A stretch of 64,000 nucleotides of DNA from Eimeria necatrix. Its lineage: Eukaryota; Apicomplexa; Conoidasida; Eucoccidiorida; Eimeriidae. The stretch lies in NCBI RefSeq assembly GCF_000499385.1, contig NW_013654378.1, forward strand, positions 198,043 through 262,042. Direction: 5' to 3'. The notes beneath the pieces are model-generated. The model ran no database searches, was not told where the DNA came from, and was given only the letters and a program-made list of their open reading frames with translations. Both the position numbers and the translations under genes were made by a program. Below are positions 48,101 through 60,600 of the stretch, piece after piece; within the stretch, counting starts at the first letter, position 1, and the number at the start of each line of letters is the position of its first letter.

Positions 48101-49557
48101 AGAGGGAATGGGCCCTGCTCCTGCAGCTAGAAGAACGCATGCAGCACCACCAGCAGCAGCAGCGGGTATATGGGATAAAAAAGGCTGCTGAACTCCACAG
48201 GATTATGAACAAACTCATGGAACTCCTGCAGCTGACATGTGACCAGCAGCAGCGACAGCAGCAGTCTCAACAAAACGCGCCTTCTGCGTTCGTTTCTGGG
48301 CTAAAAAGACGCGCTAGAGCTATTCCATTGTCTTCTACGGAGGGTCTTTGCAGCAGCAACAGCGATAGCGGCCTTTGCGGTCGTTTCCAAAGCTGGGCCA
48401 GGGAATGCTTGTTGTATTGTCTGCTGCCACTCTTGCAGTGGCACCCACTAGGTTGCGAATTAGGGGTGTGGTCGTTGTCTGTTGCTGCAGCAGAACAGCC
48501 GCAGTTCTTTGCTGCTGCCCTCGCAGCTCCCCGGTCTCCGACACATCGCGCAGAGGCAGGAGCGGCAGATACTCTCGCCCGTCTGCAGCCGCTGCAGCCT
48601 ATTGAGGTGCTACAGGAGCTGGCATGTCTCAGTGGGAGTGCGTTGGAATATCACCAGCAAGCCGCAGTGCCAACAGCAGGGAGGGGAGAGATCAAGCAAG
48701 TGCACGCCGCTCTTGATGATACAGGGCTTCTCTACCGCCGTATTGCCTTCAGCAGCCGACGCATTTCCTTGTGGTCGCTTTTTTGTCTTTTTTGCACCGA
48801 CTTAGTTGGCGCTTATAAACAGAATTGGCTTCACCACCACAAGCAGCAGCAAAAGCAGCAACAGAAGTGTATTGCAGCAAAGGGCAAGGGGCGGAGAGCT
48901 GAGAAAGTTGCAAAGAAAGAGGAAGGCTCAAATGCAGGGCTCAGCGAAGAGGCTGACTCTGTGGAGAGAAAGGCGCTGGCTGTGCTGCAGCAGGATGCGG
49001 AGGTCTCATGCCCAGGTGGTATTGCAGGTCCTAAGTCTTTGCTGCAGCACATTTTTCTGCGGTTTGGTGTTGCTCTTTGCTCGCTCGAGCACTTGGGACT
49101 TGTCAGGCTTCCGGGAACAGGAGTGTCCGCGGATGACCTGCTGCTGCGCACGGCTGTAAAGGCGCACGCAGCAGACACAGCACATGCAGACGCGGAAGAC
49201 CACCTAGAACTGCTGATGGACGCCCGTGCATCAGAGGACCCAGACTCGTCAACTGAGGCAGCAGGGGACGACCCCAAAGAGCACCAGTATCAACAGAAAG
49301 AGCGGGGGCAGCCCACTTTGGGACAAAAACCACGACTGCATAGGACTGTCATTGCTTCAGCGGACGCGTTTCAGCTGCAGCAGCAACTGCAGGGTCTCTG
49401 CCTGACACGATGCCTCTTCGGGAGTGTTTACTTCTCAGAACTTCAAGAGGAGGCAGATGCGAAAAGTCAACAAGCCGACTCAAACGGTGATCAGAAGCAA
49501 GAAGTGCCTCAGCAACAGCAGGAGCAGCGGCGGCAGCGGCGGAAGCAGACAGCATAA
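45191..49557 (+). CDS. ORC3: Origin recognition complex subunit 3 (ORC3), two exons
   Basis: Exons are 45191-47750 and 47939-49557. The donor is CCCTGA/GTGCGT and the acceptor is GCTTATGCAG after a pyrimidine tract; phase 1 matches on both sides (1,392 residues). ORC3 is a subunit of the nuclear complex that marks replication origins; it has a degenerate ATPase fold and a winged-helix end. Family landmarks in order: L-P-V-V-I-M-H-V-G-A-D-V-E-D-H at about residue 196. Near 450 comes V-V-V-L-E-E-L-E-A-F-A-P-R-V-L, then G-I-P-V-V-V-L-A-S-A-A-A-S, the region that reads 'vvilkDmEsF...VLqdf' in animal ORC3. The closing winged-helix pieces are D-D-T-G-L-L-Y-R-R near 1111 and the F-G-V-A-L-C-S-L-E-H-L-G-L-V-R-L strand near 1236. 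Human ORC3 is about 711 residues; the excess here is Ser, Gln and Ala inserts. The exact donor is inference. Confidence 0.83.
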
Positions 49558-51372
49558 TTCCATGTATAGTTTGCTCCTACTGCTGTCCAAAGGAGTCGCA
49601 GTTATGTGTCGCTGTGTGGCAGATTTGCCACTAACCTGCAGGCCAAGTATCTGCTTCTGCTTTCATCTGCTCTACAACTTTTTGCTCAATTTAGGGTCTA
49701 TCGGTTGAGGCGAAAATTCAAGGCTTATGTCTTTCAAACACTCCGCTTCATGTTCCAGTCGCTCCAATTCTAATTGAACAGGACGTCGGCCGGGCGTCTG
49801 CTGGCCCTGTATGGCATGGAGTCAAATTGACGGCGAGCTGCTTGTACAGAACGCAGCTGAGACTCCAGCTGTACGCATAAGCGTTGCATATATATTTACG
49901 GCACACTCCCTAAGACCTAGGATCCTTTGTTCCGTGGCACAGGAGCAGCATCAACACTGCCTCAGTGTGAAATGCTCACCGCTTGCGCCTCCCATTTGGA
50001 TCCAAGGCAGCGCGAAAGACCCCTAGTGGCAGCTCAGGAAGTTACGGCAAAGGTAGCGAATGGGATTCGATACCCCGGTAGTCTTAGCTGTAAACGTTGG
50101 ATACTTGAGATAATTCACAGCAGTTACGCGGCACTGGAATGCGCACCCCGCGTACATAACTCAGTGGGTAGTCAGCCGGGACAACTCTGCATGCCCTCAT
50201 GCGAGGACTGAGGTGTGTTTCTGGGACATCGGCCCACAAAATACATCTTGTAGTCCTAATTATGGAAGAATTGGCCCCGCAGACGAGGAATGCCTTCCCA
50301 ACCAAGTCATGGGAAAAACGGCGCAAATCTGCTGTCGATCTCTCTCATTGTGGGGTAACTGCTGCAGCAGTTCCCTAAAACCATACGATATAGGAACCAG
50401 TAATGTCTTAAAATTGCTCCCTAGGACAGCACTCATATGCAAGTTGACGATGCTAGTGGTCACCCCTGTCGGGATATTAATGGCTTTTGTACGGAGACCC
50501 GTTGAGCGTCCCTGTCCAATTGTCATCTCGCCAGAAAAACTCACATACTAACTGAAACTGAATACTCAATCAACACAAGGAGTATCTGTCCATTAATGAC
50601 TGGGGAAGGCTTGCTTTCGAGAGTGTGGACCAGACCACCTGCATGACTGAGCAGAGACTCTTCCTTCTTACCCTGTCCTAAATGGATAAGAATACTTCCC
50701 ATTTAGAAACTCCAAATTCTAGATGAACATGCCAAATGAGAACACTCAGAAAACAAACAGTGAAGACCTTGCATGCAATTGCTCTCAAGGCTACACGATG
50801 CAAGTAGCCAGTGACACTGGCGGGTGGCCTGGTGCCGCGATGAGCGAAGGCTACCATTCTACAGGAGGCTCTCAAATGATAAGTGTTTGAGGTCTGTCAT
50901 CATCATCTGATTTCCGTTTTCATGGGCCAAAAACCCTTGTTTACTCCCCCATATCTCTTCTAAGACTTTGAGGTGAACCCCCTCTGGTTCAGTGCATCCC
51001 TTAGGTCAGAACAGCTGTGTCGTTGTAGCATTGACTCGATTCTGCGGTTTCGTTTTTCTGTATCCAGTAATATCTTTACTGGATTACGTAAAGCCCGCTG
51101 TGGCCTTTGAACTGGCGGGTTGCGCCATCTGCAGTACGGTAGGGGGCCGGGTGACCTGGACCGCCGCGACTCGCAGCTATGGGAGGCAAAAGCAGCACTC
51201 GTGAGTCCTAAACGGCTTTTCGTCAAGGAGATCATGCAATTCGTGCCAGTTCAGAGGCGAGGGGTTTCTGCGCTGTATTCTAGAATGGGGGCAAGTTGCT
51301 TGTCCTAATGGCCAGTAGGGATCCTGTTTTCACCTTTCCTGCTGCTCGAGGCGCATGTTTGATCCATTGCAG
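49558..51372. other. Spacer holding an organelle-type SSU rRNA fragment and possible 5' exons of the EGF gene
   Basis: CAG repeats stop here. It contains the rRNA-like piece at about 50010-50112. At about 50723-50860 a short frame reads L-A-C-N-C-S-Q-G-Y-T-M, like the second half of an EGF module; it may be an upstream exon of the adhesin gene, but no matching splice sites were found. Nothing else is supported. Confidence 0.5.
50010..50112 (+). pseudogene. Fragment of organelle- or bacterial-type small-subunit rRNA in nuclear DNA
   Basis: The stretch 50042-50110 carries the universal 16S region around the 790 loop: GGCAAAGGTAGCGAA, then GGGATTCGATACCCCGGTAG and TCTTAGCTGTAAACG, then GATACTTGA. 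This is the bacterial/plastid/mitochondrial form, not the eukaryotic 18S form. The bases just before it, down to about 50010 (GCGAAAG, GGCAGCTCA), also resemble the preceding helix region. The similarity fades on both sides within about 100 bases, so it is a fragment, probably a mitochondrial or apicoplast copy moved into the nucleus. Apicomplexan mitochondrial rRNAs are themselves in short pieces of about this size. Which organelle is not decided. Confidence 0.55.
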
Positions 51373-53392
51373 CGTGCGACGCCGGAGGGTATGATCACTG
51401 CTCGAGGGTTGAACACGCAGAGTCATGCCAAAGCGGAGACGGCTTCTGGTGTGCTTGCCAGAAAGGCTTCACTCCACAAGGCATAAACCTGAGCTCCACT
51501 TGTATCGGTGAGTGCTGCGCACGGCACTACTACAACAGAAATCTGGGTATGACTGTTAATTAAGAAGCAAGAGCATGGGGGAAGAATTAGTGCGTACCTG
51601 GCACTGTACACCACGCCGTTAGTTTGTTGTAACGGTCGCGCAGATCATTGTCTATTTGCTTTTGTCCCACAGATATAGACGAGTGCGCTCAGGGCCTTGA
51701 TAATTGCAAGCAAAAGGGCGGCGATTGTGTGAACATTCCGGGCAGCTTTACTTGCGGCTGTGGACCGTACAGGCAAGAAAAGGACGGAGTTTGCATTGGT
51801 CAGCAGCGTCACTCCACCTTATCACAGAGCTAGCTATTGGCTTATCGTGTTGTGCGTTTTTCATCTTGCATGGCATGAGTCTTGTGCGTATTGAGTACAG
51901 TAGTGAGGGTATTTCTATCTAGACTATTTTGCAGAGTGTTTGTTTTATGTGACTAGGGTTGCTGCAGAGAGCTGTTTGGGTTGAAAATGAGCATGTGGAC
52001 GTGGTTGTGGTTGTGAGCTGCCTCTTCAGACATCAATGAATGCTCCACAAACAGGGGAAATTGTGATGAGAACAGCGACTGCATCAACCGTGATGGAGAA
52101 GAACAGCTGTGCAAATGCCATAAAGGCTGGACTGGCAATAACGATAAGCCCAACGTCGCATGCAGAGGTTCGAGCCTCTAAAAACAATCTATAGGGAACC
52201 TGCATGCCAGAGTCACCTGATGTCGCTAAGTCAGAACTTAGTTTCCTACTTTGCATGTGCTCGTTATCGGAATAGAGTTTTGCTTAGGAATGCGCCCTAT
52301 CGTGGAACGCTGCTTCAGATATCAATGAATGCAATGAGAACCCGTCCATCTGCCCATCTAATTCAGTCTGCACCAACCTTGCGGGATCTTATAAGTGCGA
52401 GTGTAGTGCTGGATTCGAGCCCGACTCTTCCGGTAGTGGATGCGTGACGGAAGACTTCTGCGGCACGGGGAAGAATGACTGTGACACGGTATTTGCCGCA
52501 TGTTCCTTGGTTCCTGGATCATTTAAGTGCGAATGCATCCAAGGGTTTCGTGGAGCCGGGACAGTCAACACGTGCGAGCGTAAGCAAACATCATTATTTA
52601 TGTTTTTGTTTGGTCTGTTCAACAGGAACGGGAGGTTTGGGTACATTTTTGGAGAGTCGTTAGGCAAATTTAGCTTCAGTTCACAACTTCGTCGGCCTGT
52701 TTTGATGTTGTGCAGCTTTGCCCGGCAACGAAGATCTGGCTTGCACAACTTTGGGATTGACGTGCGGTGACTACAAGTACTGCACGAAGAGCACTACACA
52801 GGCAGGACTGTGGGAGTGCACAGACAAAGCGGCATCCGAACAGCTTGCAGTGTTCATTGCGAATGGCGCAACGAGCGATACACCATCATGGGTTTGGGCT
52901 GTCGTTGTTTTGTCTACGATTGCGCTAATACTCATTTCTGGAGGCGTATTGTGTGCGTTTTCACAGCTTGCCAGCGTCCCTTTCAACTGCTGTTTGTGGA
53001 TGAGCACTTCGGCAGCACAGTCTGCGTCTGCAGCTTCACGAATTACAGTTTTAAGAGCTTTCGCTGACCAAAGAACCCAACATGCCAGTTGGGTACACCT
53101 GACTTGAAATGTAAAGCAGGCGCCCACCATTCTTTGCATGTTTTGTTCTTAGGGTGTTTATACAAGCGTTTCATCAAAACCAGAGAGGACACCGAGGAGG
53201 ACCTGCTTGCAGAACAGGGTGTGTCTGCGGGCGGGCATGGTGCCAATAGCCCTCATGAAGGAACGCTTTTTCACAACTCTTGAGCGAAGCACGCATCCTC
53301 AGTACTTTTTCTGGACACTTGTGCTTGCGTATCCATGTGCAGATTTCGGAGAGGGCTACAGCTACGGTGCGACGCAAGGGTACTACGCGTGA
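51373..53392 (+). CDS. Microneme-type EGF-domain transmembrane adhesin, 7 exons, 5' end not found
   Basis: Exons are 51373-51507, 51673-51798, 52030-52167, 52319-52579, 52716-52952, 53153-53218 and 53343-53392. Every internal junction is phase 1, so each EGF unit is a shuffle-ready 1-1 exon. Exons 1-4 give five EGF-like modules; three open with the calcium-binding signature D-I-D-E-C or D-I-N-E-C. Exon 5 has a Cys-rich membrane-proximal stretch and one membrane helix ([18 protein letters not shown]). Exons 6-7 give a tail with K-R then acidic E-D-T-E-E-D-L-L, ending in [11 protein letters not shown]. Coccidian micronemal adhesins of this layout bind host cells at invasion and are linked by acidic/Tyr tails to the motor or to sorting. 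The I-S-G-G in the helix resembles rhomboid protease sites (I-A-G-G) of such proteins. The signal peptide and any further modules lie upstream and were not resolved. Confidence 0.85.
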
Positions 53393-55710
53393 TAAGATCG
53401 CGAACTTCTGAATACACAACGTTCCCAGTTTGTTCGCTTGTCACGGGCGGCGCGTGATGGAGCCCATTTTTCCGCTCTTACCTCAAGGTACTACGCAACA
53501 GACGAGCTCTGAGAAGTGTCAGGGGGGCAAAGACTACCTGCAGGATTGTTCTTCCCCAGTTTCACATGTTGCGCGAGGTTGTTAGCCTGAATGACAATGG
53601 AAGCTGATAAGAAATGACTGAGGACACTCAGTAATTTCATATGGGAATTTGCAGTTCATGAGAACAGGATCCACCTAGAGGTACTCATCAACTGTTCTCT
53701 TCTGAACACGCGTTGTCAACCCGCAGTGGTTCCACAGTGGCATTTAGTGCAATCGTGGAGATTTCTGTCTCTGAAGCGTTTGCCACCTTTTTCACATACT
53801 TGCATCAGTGGCCTTTAGGCCAATTTTTCAGGCGACTGGATAATACTCATGATTCATGTTTAGTGTATCCTGGAGCCACTTGGAATGCTTAACAATTACT
53901 CAAGAGTTGCTCACGGCGCCATATCTAACGGGATTACACGTGGAAGTAGTTTGCAGGCGGCTAATGCCCAACGCAGATTTATTGTACAGTTGCAGGGAGC
54001 GCACAGTGCACTGCTTGTCTTCGAGGCCAACCGAGACAGGCACGTAACACCGCAGATGCGGCATCCTTGTGCCGTGTTCTTCCAAGAGTTTTAACCACTC
54101 ACTCGCATGCAACGGACGCGAACGACAGAGCAACTAAACATCCGCGCACGCGTTACAGCCAGCCCATGAAGCACGGCTGCCCAGCTGTTCCTGGAGAGAC
54201 AACGCTGCCATCCGTCAGTTCCCGGTTTATTCTCCAGTTGTGAAGCAGTGGAAGATGGGGTCAAGACATCGTCAAGGCAGCCATGAGACTATTAGCCGAC
54301 GCTGCTGTTGCATTTCTTCAGGGTCAATCCTGTGTGTGTGCCAACTACATCTTGCGCCTGTTCTCAAATACGTACGCTTGGGTTGCTCTTGCCAAGTGGT
54401 CGAATTTTCCGACGTAGCAGCATTTCCTTCAGCTCTACTTGTTTCAGTCTGCCTCATTTATTTGTACGACCGTCACAGGGGTTGCACCACAAAACTCACT
54501 CGTGTTGTGGCCCCGGGCAGTGCGACTTCGTCACCAGGTTCCTCTACTATGTAGTGGCTCCCGTATTCACGAATCAGTGGAAAGTCGGTACAGGCGCGAC
54601 GGTCTTCGGCAACGAATGAAACCTGTTGAGGTAGCAGTACGGTCCCCTCGTCCAAAACGCAGGGGACGCAGAGAAGCACCGTTCACAAATTGACCTATGG
54701 CGGCACTATCCGTATGAATACTCGTCAAAATGAAGTGGCGCTCCCCGCCTTGACGAATGCTCTGCCCTCCAGTGCAACCTCGCTACTCTCTCGCTGACGG
54801 TGGCGGTGTAGAAGTTCTACTACCCACCCAACTGCCGCAGCCACCAACGCCACAAATGGCAACCGCCTCCAACATTGCCTCACTGGACGCTGCCTACTAA
54901 TTCCTGCGGCGACCTCCACACAGGAACCCCCGCACAGCTAAACTACCACTATCATCGCTACCAATATACCCTACACGAAACCTACATATCTAGTAAACTG
55001 GACTACTCCCAAGGGACCACTTGCGAGCATTTGATTATGGCACTGTAACGTCCACGCGACGCATTCCGATTCGCGTTCGCTGCCTAGCAGCGTCAGATAC
55101 AGGAGCAGACGCTTGCGAGTACTCTCCTTCACCTCCACGGTTGTGTCACACGTCACAATTCTCACTCGCATAGAAGCTCCTTCGTACCACATGAAAGGAG
55201 CTTCATCGGAGCAACTTTGAAGCCGGCCATCGCTCAATGCCTATAGCTGTTCACAATACTGCTGTAGCCCTGCGCACAGTCGTTCGCCATGCCACTCGGC
55301 ACACCAGTCCTCCTCTGCTGTATGACCAGCAAGCTTGCTTTACTCGGGAACATTAATATCTGCTGTTGCTCATGGCGAAGGTGCTGAACGCCATGCAAAA
55401 GCGACTGGTAATGTGTTATCGTATAACAACACGAGCGGACAGTGAAGGGCTGCGTCTCTGCCCGGCCATTAACTGATACGGTGCATCAAAGCAACGATGC
55501 AATGCCGGTTGTCTGTGTGGCGTGAAGTCGCCATTATCCGCGAGTAATTTCCAGGCCTAATTTGTCAATTCCGTGCATGCTGTGCGACCTTTCTTCCACA
55601 AAATGTACACCATGCTGGACCCTCGTACCCCGAAACCTTCCACCTTAACACCAACATGTCGATTAACGCCATTGTCGGCGCTGTGCGACGATGCGAGTGG
55701 CATAATGAGC
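53393..55710. other. Convergent spacer (2.3 kb), nothing recognised
   Basis: Composition is normal with no trinucleotide repeats. Several 60-100 codon frames exist on both strands around 54240-55240, but none has a start context, domain or splice partners that convince me. Confidence 0.5.
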
Positions 55711-57654
55711 CTACTGTTGCTCAGTAGCCTCCACCTTTGGCGCCTCAGCACCTTCACCCACAGGCTGCTGCTGTTGTTCCTGAGTCTGCAAATCGCTGGT
55801 CCATAGAGTAAGATTGTCACGCAGCAGCTGCATGATCAGCGTAGAATCCTTGTACGAATCTTCCGAAACCTTCAGATGGCAAATGCACAAATGCCTAAGA
55901 GCAAAACCCTTGCGTTCCCAGTTCAGCTACGGAAAAAATGTCGAAGCAAAGTGGAAACGCAAGCTGAGACGAGGTGAAATACGAACTTACGCTGTCGAAT
56001 TCGGTTATTGCGTCATCGAACGCAAGTTTGGCCATCTCGCAGGCCTTCTGTGGCTGGTTGAGAATTTCGTAATAGAAGACGGAATAGTTCAACGCAAGGC
56101 CCAGACGAATTGGGTGAGTTGACGGGAGTTCAGCTTCCGCAGTGTCCGTTGCACGCTTGTACGATTCCTCCGCCTGTTCTGCCGAGGCCTTCTTGCCTTC
56201 CTCATTGCTAAATTCAGAAATATAGCGATAGTAGTCGCCTTTCATCTTGAAATAGAATACTCGGCTCTCGGAATCCTGCATACAACCCGCGCGGAATTGC
56301 CAGCTAGGTGCCAGGTAACTAAGTACCTACTACAATGTTCACCACCATGGATCTCCACGTATGACTTTCACTTGATGCCCAGGGATGCAGGATGCATAGA
56401 AAGCACAGCAAAGGCTCACGGTGGTGCGAGGGAGCAACTTGTCGGTGAGCAGCGTCAGGATTTCCTGGCAGATTTTGTTGAGTTCGTTCTCAACCTTCTG
56501 CCTGTAGCTCGCTGCAAGGGCCTTGTTGGCCATATGGTTCCTGTTGGCCTCCTTCTGCTCCACAGAAGAAATAATGCGCCAGCTGGCACGGCGAGCACCC
56601 ACGGCATTCTTGTATGCAACGCTAAGAAGATTTCTCTCCTCAACAGTTAGCTCGTCCCCTTTGGCACCAGGAGGGGAGTTGTTCTGATCGAGGCAGTTCT
56701 CCACCAGATTCTTCATAGCCTCTGCCATTTCTGCGCATAGTTCACAAACCGCAAACAAAAAGTGACCTAAGCCGCATGCACACTAAACTGCTCGATCACG
56801 TCCGTACAAGCCTCCACAGTTCCTTTGGGAATACGGGCAAGCTCCTCATCTTGGCCTCCACCGCGAAAAAACAGCCCAAAACACACTCAAAAAGCACTTC
56901 GGTCACCACTAAGTAAAGCATTGCGCAACGCGCAGCTTCTCAATGAAGCGGCGTCCGCAAATCCCGCCACCCAGGCGCATCTTCAGTCCGGAACGGAAGA
57001 AGGTAGATAACCTCCCCTGGCGCTACACCCAAATCCAATGACGATATATGTTGCCAACAAGCTGAAGCGCGGAGTCCGCCCGCACACACGAACTCTTCCA
57101 GATAGATAGTCCTCCCCGGAAGCCCAGCGTGTTACGTTGGGACCACCGCGAGGGCACTGTCGCCAGAAAACCCGTCACTGTATGCAGTAGCCCAACAGCG
57201 ACTGGTGGATGTTCCTGAGGGAGCTCCCCAGCTTTTTGTATGTGCTGAAGCAGCCTCGGCGCCACTGCAGTAGCGCATCCCCCTCTGTCCACAATGGTTC
57301 GCGTGAGACAGAACCGGTCGATTCGCTCTAGCCAGAAGCATTGTCAACTTAAAAAAAAATAGTGACTGAACCCTCAGCTGTAGACCTCACCCAGAGGAAA
57401 AACTTACGGCTGACCGCACCTGCGACCCATCACCCTGCCATCCCATGACAGCGTGACTGTGGAAGCACTCTCCAACCAAGCGTCGCCACAACGGAGAAGA
57501 CGAATGAAATAATCAGATACGCTGTGCCAAATATCCCTAATTGCGGTGTAAGCGTAGGAAAAAAAAAAGACCTACCGTCATAGCGCTCCGCCTGCTCAGC
57601 GAGCTTGGCGCGGTACACATGCTCCTCCCGAAGAGTCTTGATGTCCTCAATCAT
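55711..57654 (-). CDS. 14-3-3 protein, 4 exons
   Basis: Exons are 57654-57576, 56730-56420, 56275-55991 and 55869-55711, with phases 1,0,0 matching, for 277 residues, close to the family's usual 245-280. 14-3-3 proteins are cytosolic dimers that bind phosphoserine/threonine partners and modulate signalling. Both family signatures are intact: [10 protein letters not shown] and G-A-R-R-A-S-W-R in exon 2, and [18 protein letters not shown] in exon 4. The conserved S-R-V-F-Y-x-K-M-K-G-D-Y-x-R-Y lies in exon 3, and the phosphopeptide-binding Lys, two Arg and Tyr positions are kept. The start M-I-E-D-I-K follows GAGAAAATG. The C-tail is a Gln/Glu/Ala stretch and is the only repeat-like part. This is the clearest gene in the repeat-poor section. 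Confidence 0.97.
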
Positions 57655-60600
57655 TTTCTCGGAGAGACACCAGAATAAGGGCTCAGACACACAAAATTCG
57701 CCGTCAGAGGTCACTCTACAGGCTCAAAAATGCTTAACTGTGACCAAGCAACCCGCCTGCAGGCACGGCGCTTCATCCGCACACTGCTGCTGCTGCTGCC
57801 GCCGCTGCACGCAGCAGCCCGCTGCTGCTGCTGCTGCTGTTGCTCAACTGACAACACCCCGCACATGGATCGCTGTAACAGCATTCTCCTGATGTATCAG
57901 AGATAGTTTCGCTTTCTGAACAACACGTTGCCTTTTGTTCCATGTGAAGAACACACATGCGACTGTTCAGCTCTCACATGCAGCTTGACGCCAAGTGGGT
58001 TAGGCCGTTTCATCCGGTGCATCCTCACCAAAAAGTGTGCTTTGCGCCATCTTTTTTGCAAGAATTTCTCCATATTTTTACAGCGTCAGGATGTTAATGT
58101 GATTTTCCCGACGTATGCATCCTCAGGTGTTCCCTAGGGCTCCAGTGGCTCTACTTTTCCACACATTATGGTGTTCCCCCACACGTTGTTTCGTTTACTT
58201 TCACCTGACGTGAAAACCTGCATTTTCTAAAAGTCGTACCTCTCTGATATTGACGGAAGTTCGTATAGCGTCTAATCTGTTGACTGATCCACCGCTGACG
58301 TCACAACCAAGGAGACATGCGTATGGGTGTGGGGGCGGTTCGTACTGCTTTTTTGGTGTAGTAGTCTGTCGAGGTCTTTGAGCTGGGACTGATAAGGCTG
58401 AGATTTCTAAATCGTAGAAGGGTTCAGCGTGATCAACAAGCAGAACGCTGGGTAGGACACATTTACAAATTCCACTGGGATGCGACGGGGTAACTTCCTG
58501 TGGCCAGTCTGTATATGTGGTTGTGTGTGCTATTCTGGAGGGATAGCTGTATTGTGGTTCTCCTGTGATTTATACTGATTTGGTTTTAGGGAAGGTACCT
58601 CTTCAACACTTTGGCGCATTTGAAACGCACGCAAGCAGTGATCCTCGAGAACTGCAGCTTACTCGCGGTTTTTTTAAAGCCGTATAACACCTGGTTTTTG
58701 TTTAATACGTAAATAGAAAGGAGCACAACAGCATTCATGCCTTGCTGGCCTCGCAGCAGGGTTGCACGGATGTTTTTGGCGCGAGATCTAAGTTGATTGC
58801 TTGGCATATAGAGGCACAGCTGTGAAGCTTTGTTGCTCAACTGTTTGTATTACGTCTTCCACATCGAGTTCAACGTCCTCGTTATCCCATTTGTCGTAAG
58901 TCTGGATTACTGCCCACTGCAATGGTCTGCGTTGAAAGCTTGAGAGTCAGCATTTATTGTCAAGACCTCACAACATCCTTAGGTTCTGAGTGACGCAACT
59001 GAACTTCGTCCCTTCACGGAAACCGCAGAGAACATCACATATTACTAACAGACTCACCTCTTTTGACATTGTGGCAACTCAGCAGAAGTTGCCGCTCATT
59101 TTCTTCAGTGGGATGGTTTCAGCATTTGTAGCTCGTCCGTTACATACAAGGCTACTTTCTCCAATTTAGAAGCCCACAAATGGCGCGTTATACCCTTTAC
59201 AGCCTAGAAGTCTCGTGTAGTCAAGCTGATGGCCAATGTGGTGTAACTTTTTACACCCTCAGACAGCTGGCATGCAACGGCATGCACTCTTACAGGAACT
59301 AAGCGACAAGTGTTTTGCAAGTGAGGATACTGAGAGGCGTTACTTGTTCTTGATACCTGCGTCGAACTTCTAACTAGACCTGTGAACGGGGCTGCGCGGC
59401 TACTATTGTTTCTGTTTCTTCGCCGTTACCTGTAGGCAATAGCAAGAAGTACGCTGTTTTCCAAGTCCATTTTTTCCATCCTTGTTTGGTTGCTTCATAT
59501 TCGCACAGTTTGCTAGTTTTATCCCAGTTTTGGCAGACAACAGTGTTACAGCGTGCATCTACTGTGACGGCTCGAGAAGTATCGTGAGCCCTTACTTTGC
59601 ATTCAGGATACCAATTTTCGGGGCGAACAGTATTCTTTGGCCGCGTTTGATGCATAATTCACTAAGCAGACACGCTGATGGCATAGTGGTTCATCAGCTA
59701 CACTCAACTAGGTCGTTCAGCACCCGACACAACGGACAGACACAAGTGCAGGCTTCAAAACGCCGTGAGTCGAACCTCATATTGGCACTAGACCATGCTG
59801 TGAGGTTCTTTATAGTCCATTTGGAGCTGTCTTAAGTCGGCATCAGTGTAAAAAGCAACTTGAATTCGCTTGACTGTCTGCGCTGGCTCACGGACGCAAG
59901 GTGCAAGTAGAGAAGGGAAATAGATGTTCTAGCGTTCTTTGGAAAAGCTGGAGAGAAAGAGTTGGTCTCACTGTGAGAATAACTCTTTAGCACGGCAACG
60001 GCGGAAGATGCAAAGCATCCCCGGCGTCATCTGCTCCTGTCGCTTTGACCTATGAGTACTGAATCTCTGCAGGAATGTCCAGACCTGATTTATGGTTGTT
60101 TGTCATATTTCAAAGGTGAAGACCCTATTTTGATGTTTACCATTGAAGGAGGCATTCTCTGTAGCACCTTTTCTACCACACCGTAACTGCAGAGCCGCGT
60201 ACCCTCCTGCCTGCATAACAACAGATTCACTGTAGTGCACAGGCACTACAATAGGGCTTGCTGGTGACAGTAAGAAGATAGCTAGCTGGCAATCTACAAG
60301 AGGTCATAACGCTGAACAAGGACAGGACATTCTTAATAGTATCGAAGTAAGGCAATTTATCGGCAAATTATCATGTATACACTAGAAGTGTCTGTGAATA
60401 CCTGGAGATTGGGGCTGGCGATAGCGGCGGCACCGGTTCAGGCCTCCTCCCCACAGGGCACGGGAGGGAAGAACCCCGAGTAAGGGGGATTTTCAATAAA
60501 ATAGATTTTGAAAGCTAGAGATAACTACCTTTTGTGATATTTGGAATGTTATTTCAAGTAGAATGCGCCGAAGGTAGGTGGTTATCGTAGGCCCCTACTT

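Noticed and set aside
52160..52182. GAGGTTCGAGCCTC, resembling a tRNA T-arm
   Set aside because: It overlaps an EGF exon boundary and no cloverleaf could be drawn around it.
54240..55240. Several 60-100 codon frames on both strands, some looking faintly like retroelement tails
   Set aside because: No motif I could name and no continuous domain; treated as chance.
59374..59655. Minus-strand ATG frame of 93 codons with paired Cys and many Trp/Lys
   Set aside because: It slightly recalls Eimeria surface antigens, but too short and without a signal peptide or matching exons.
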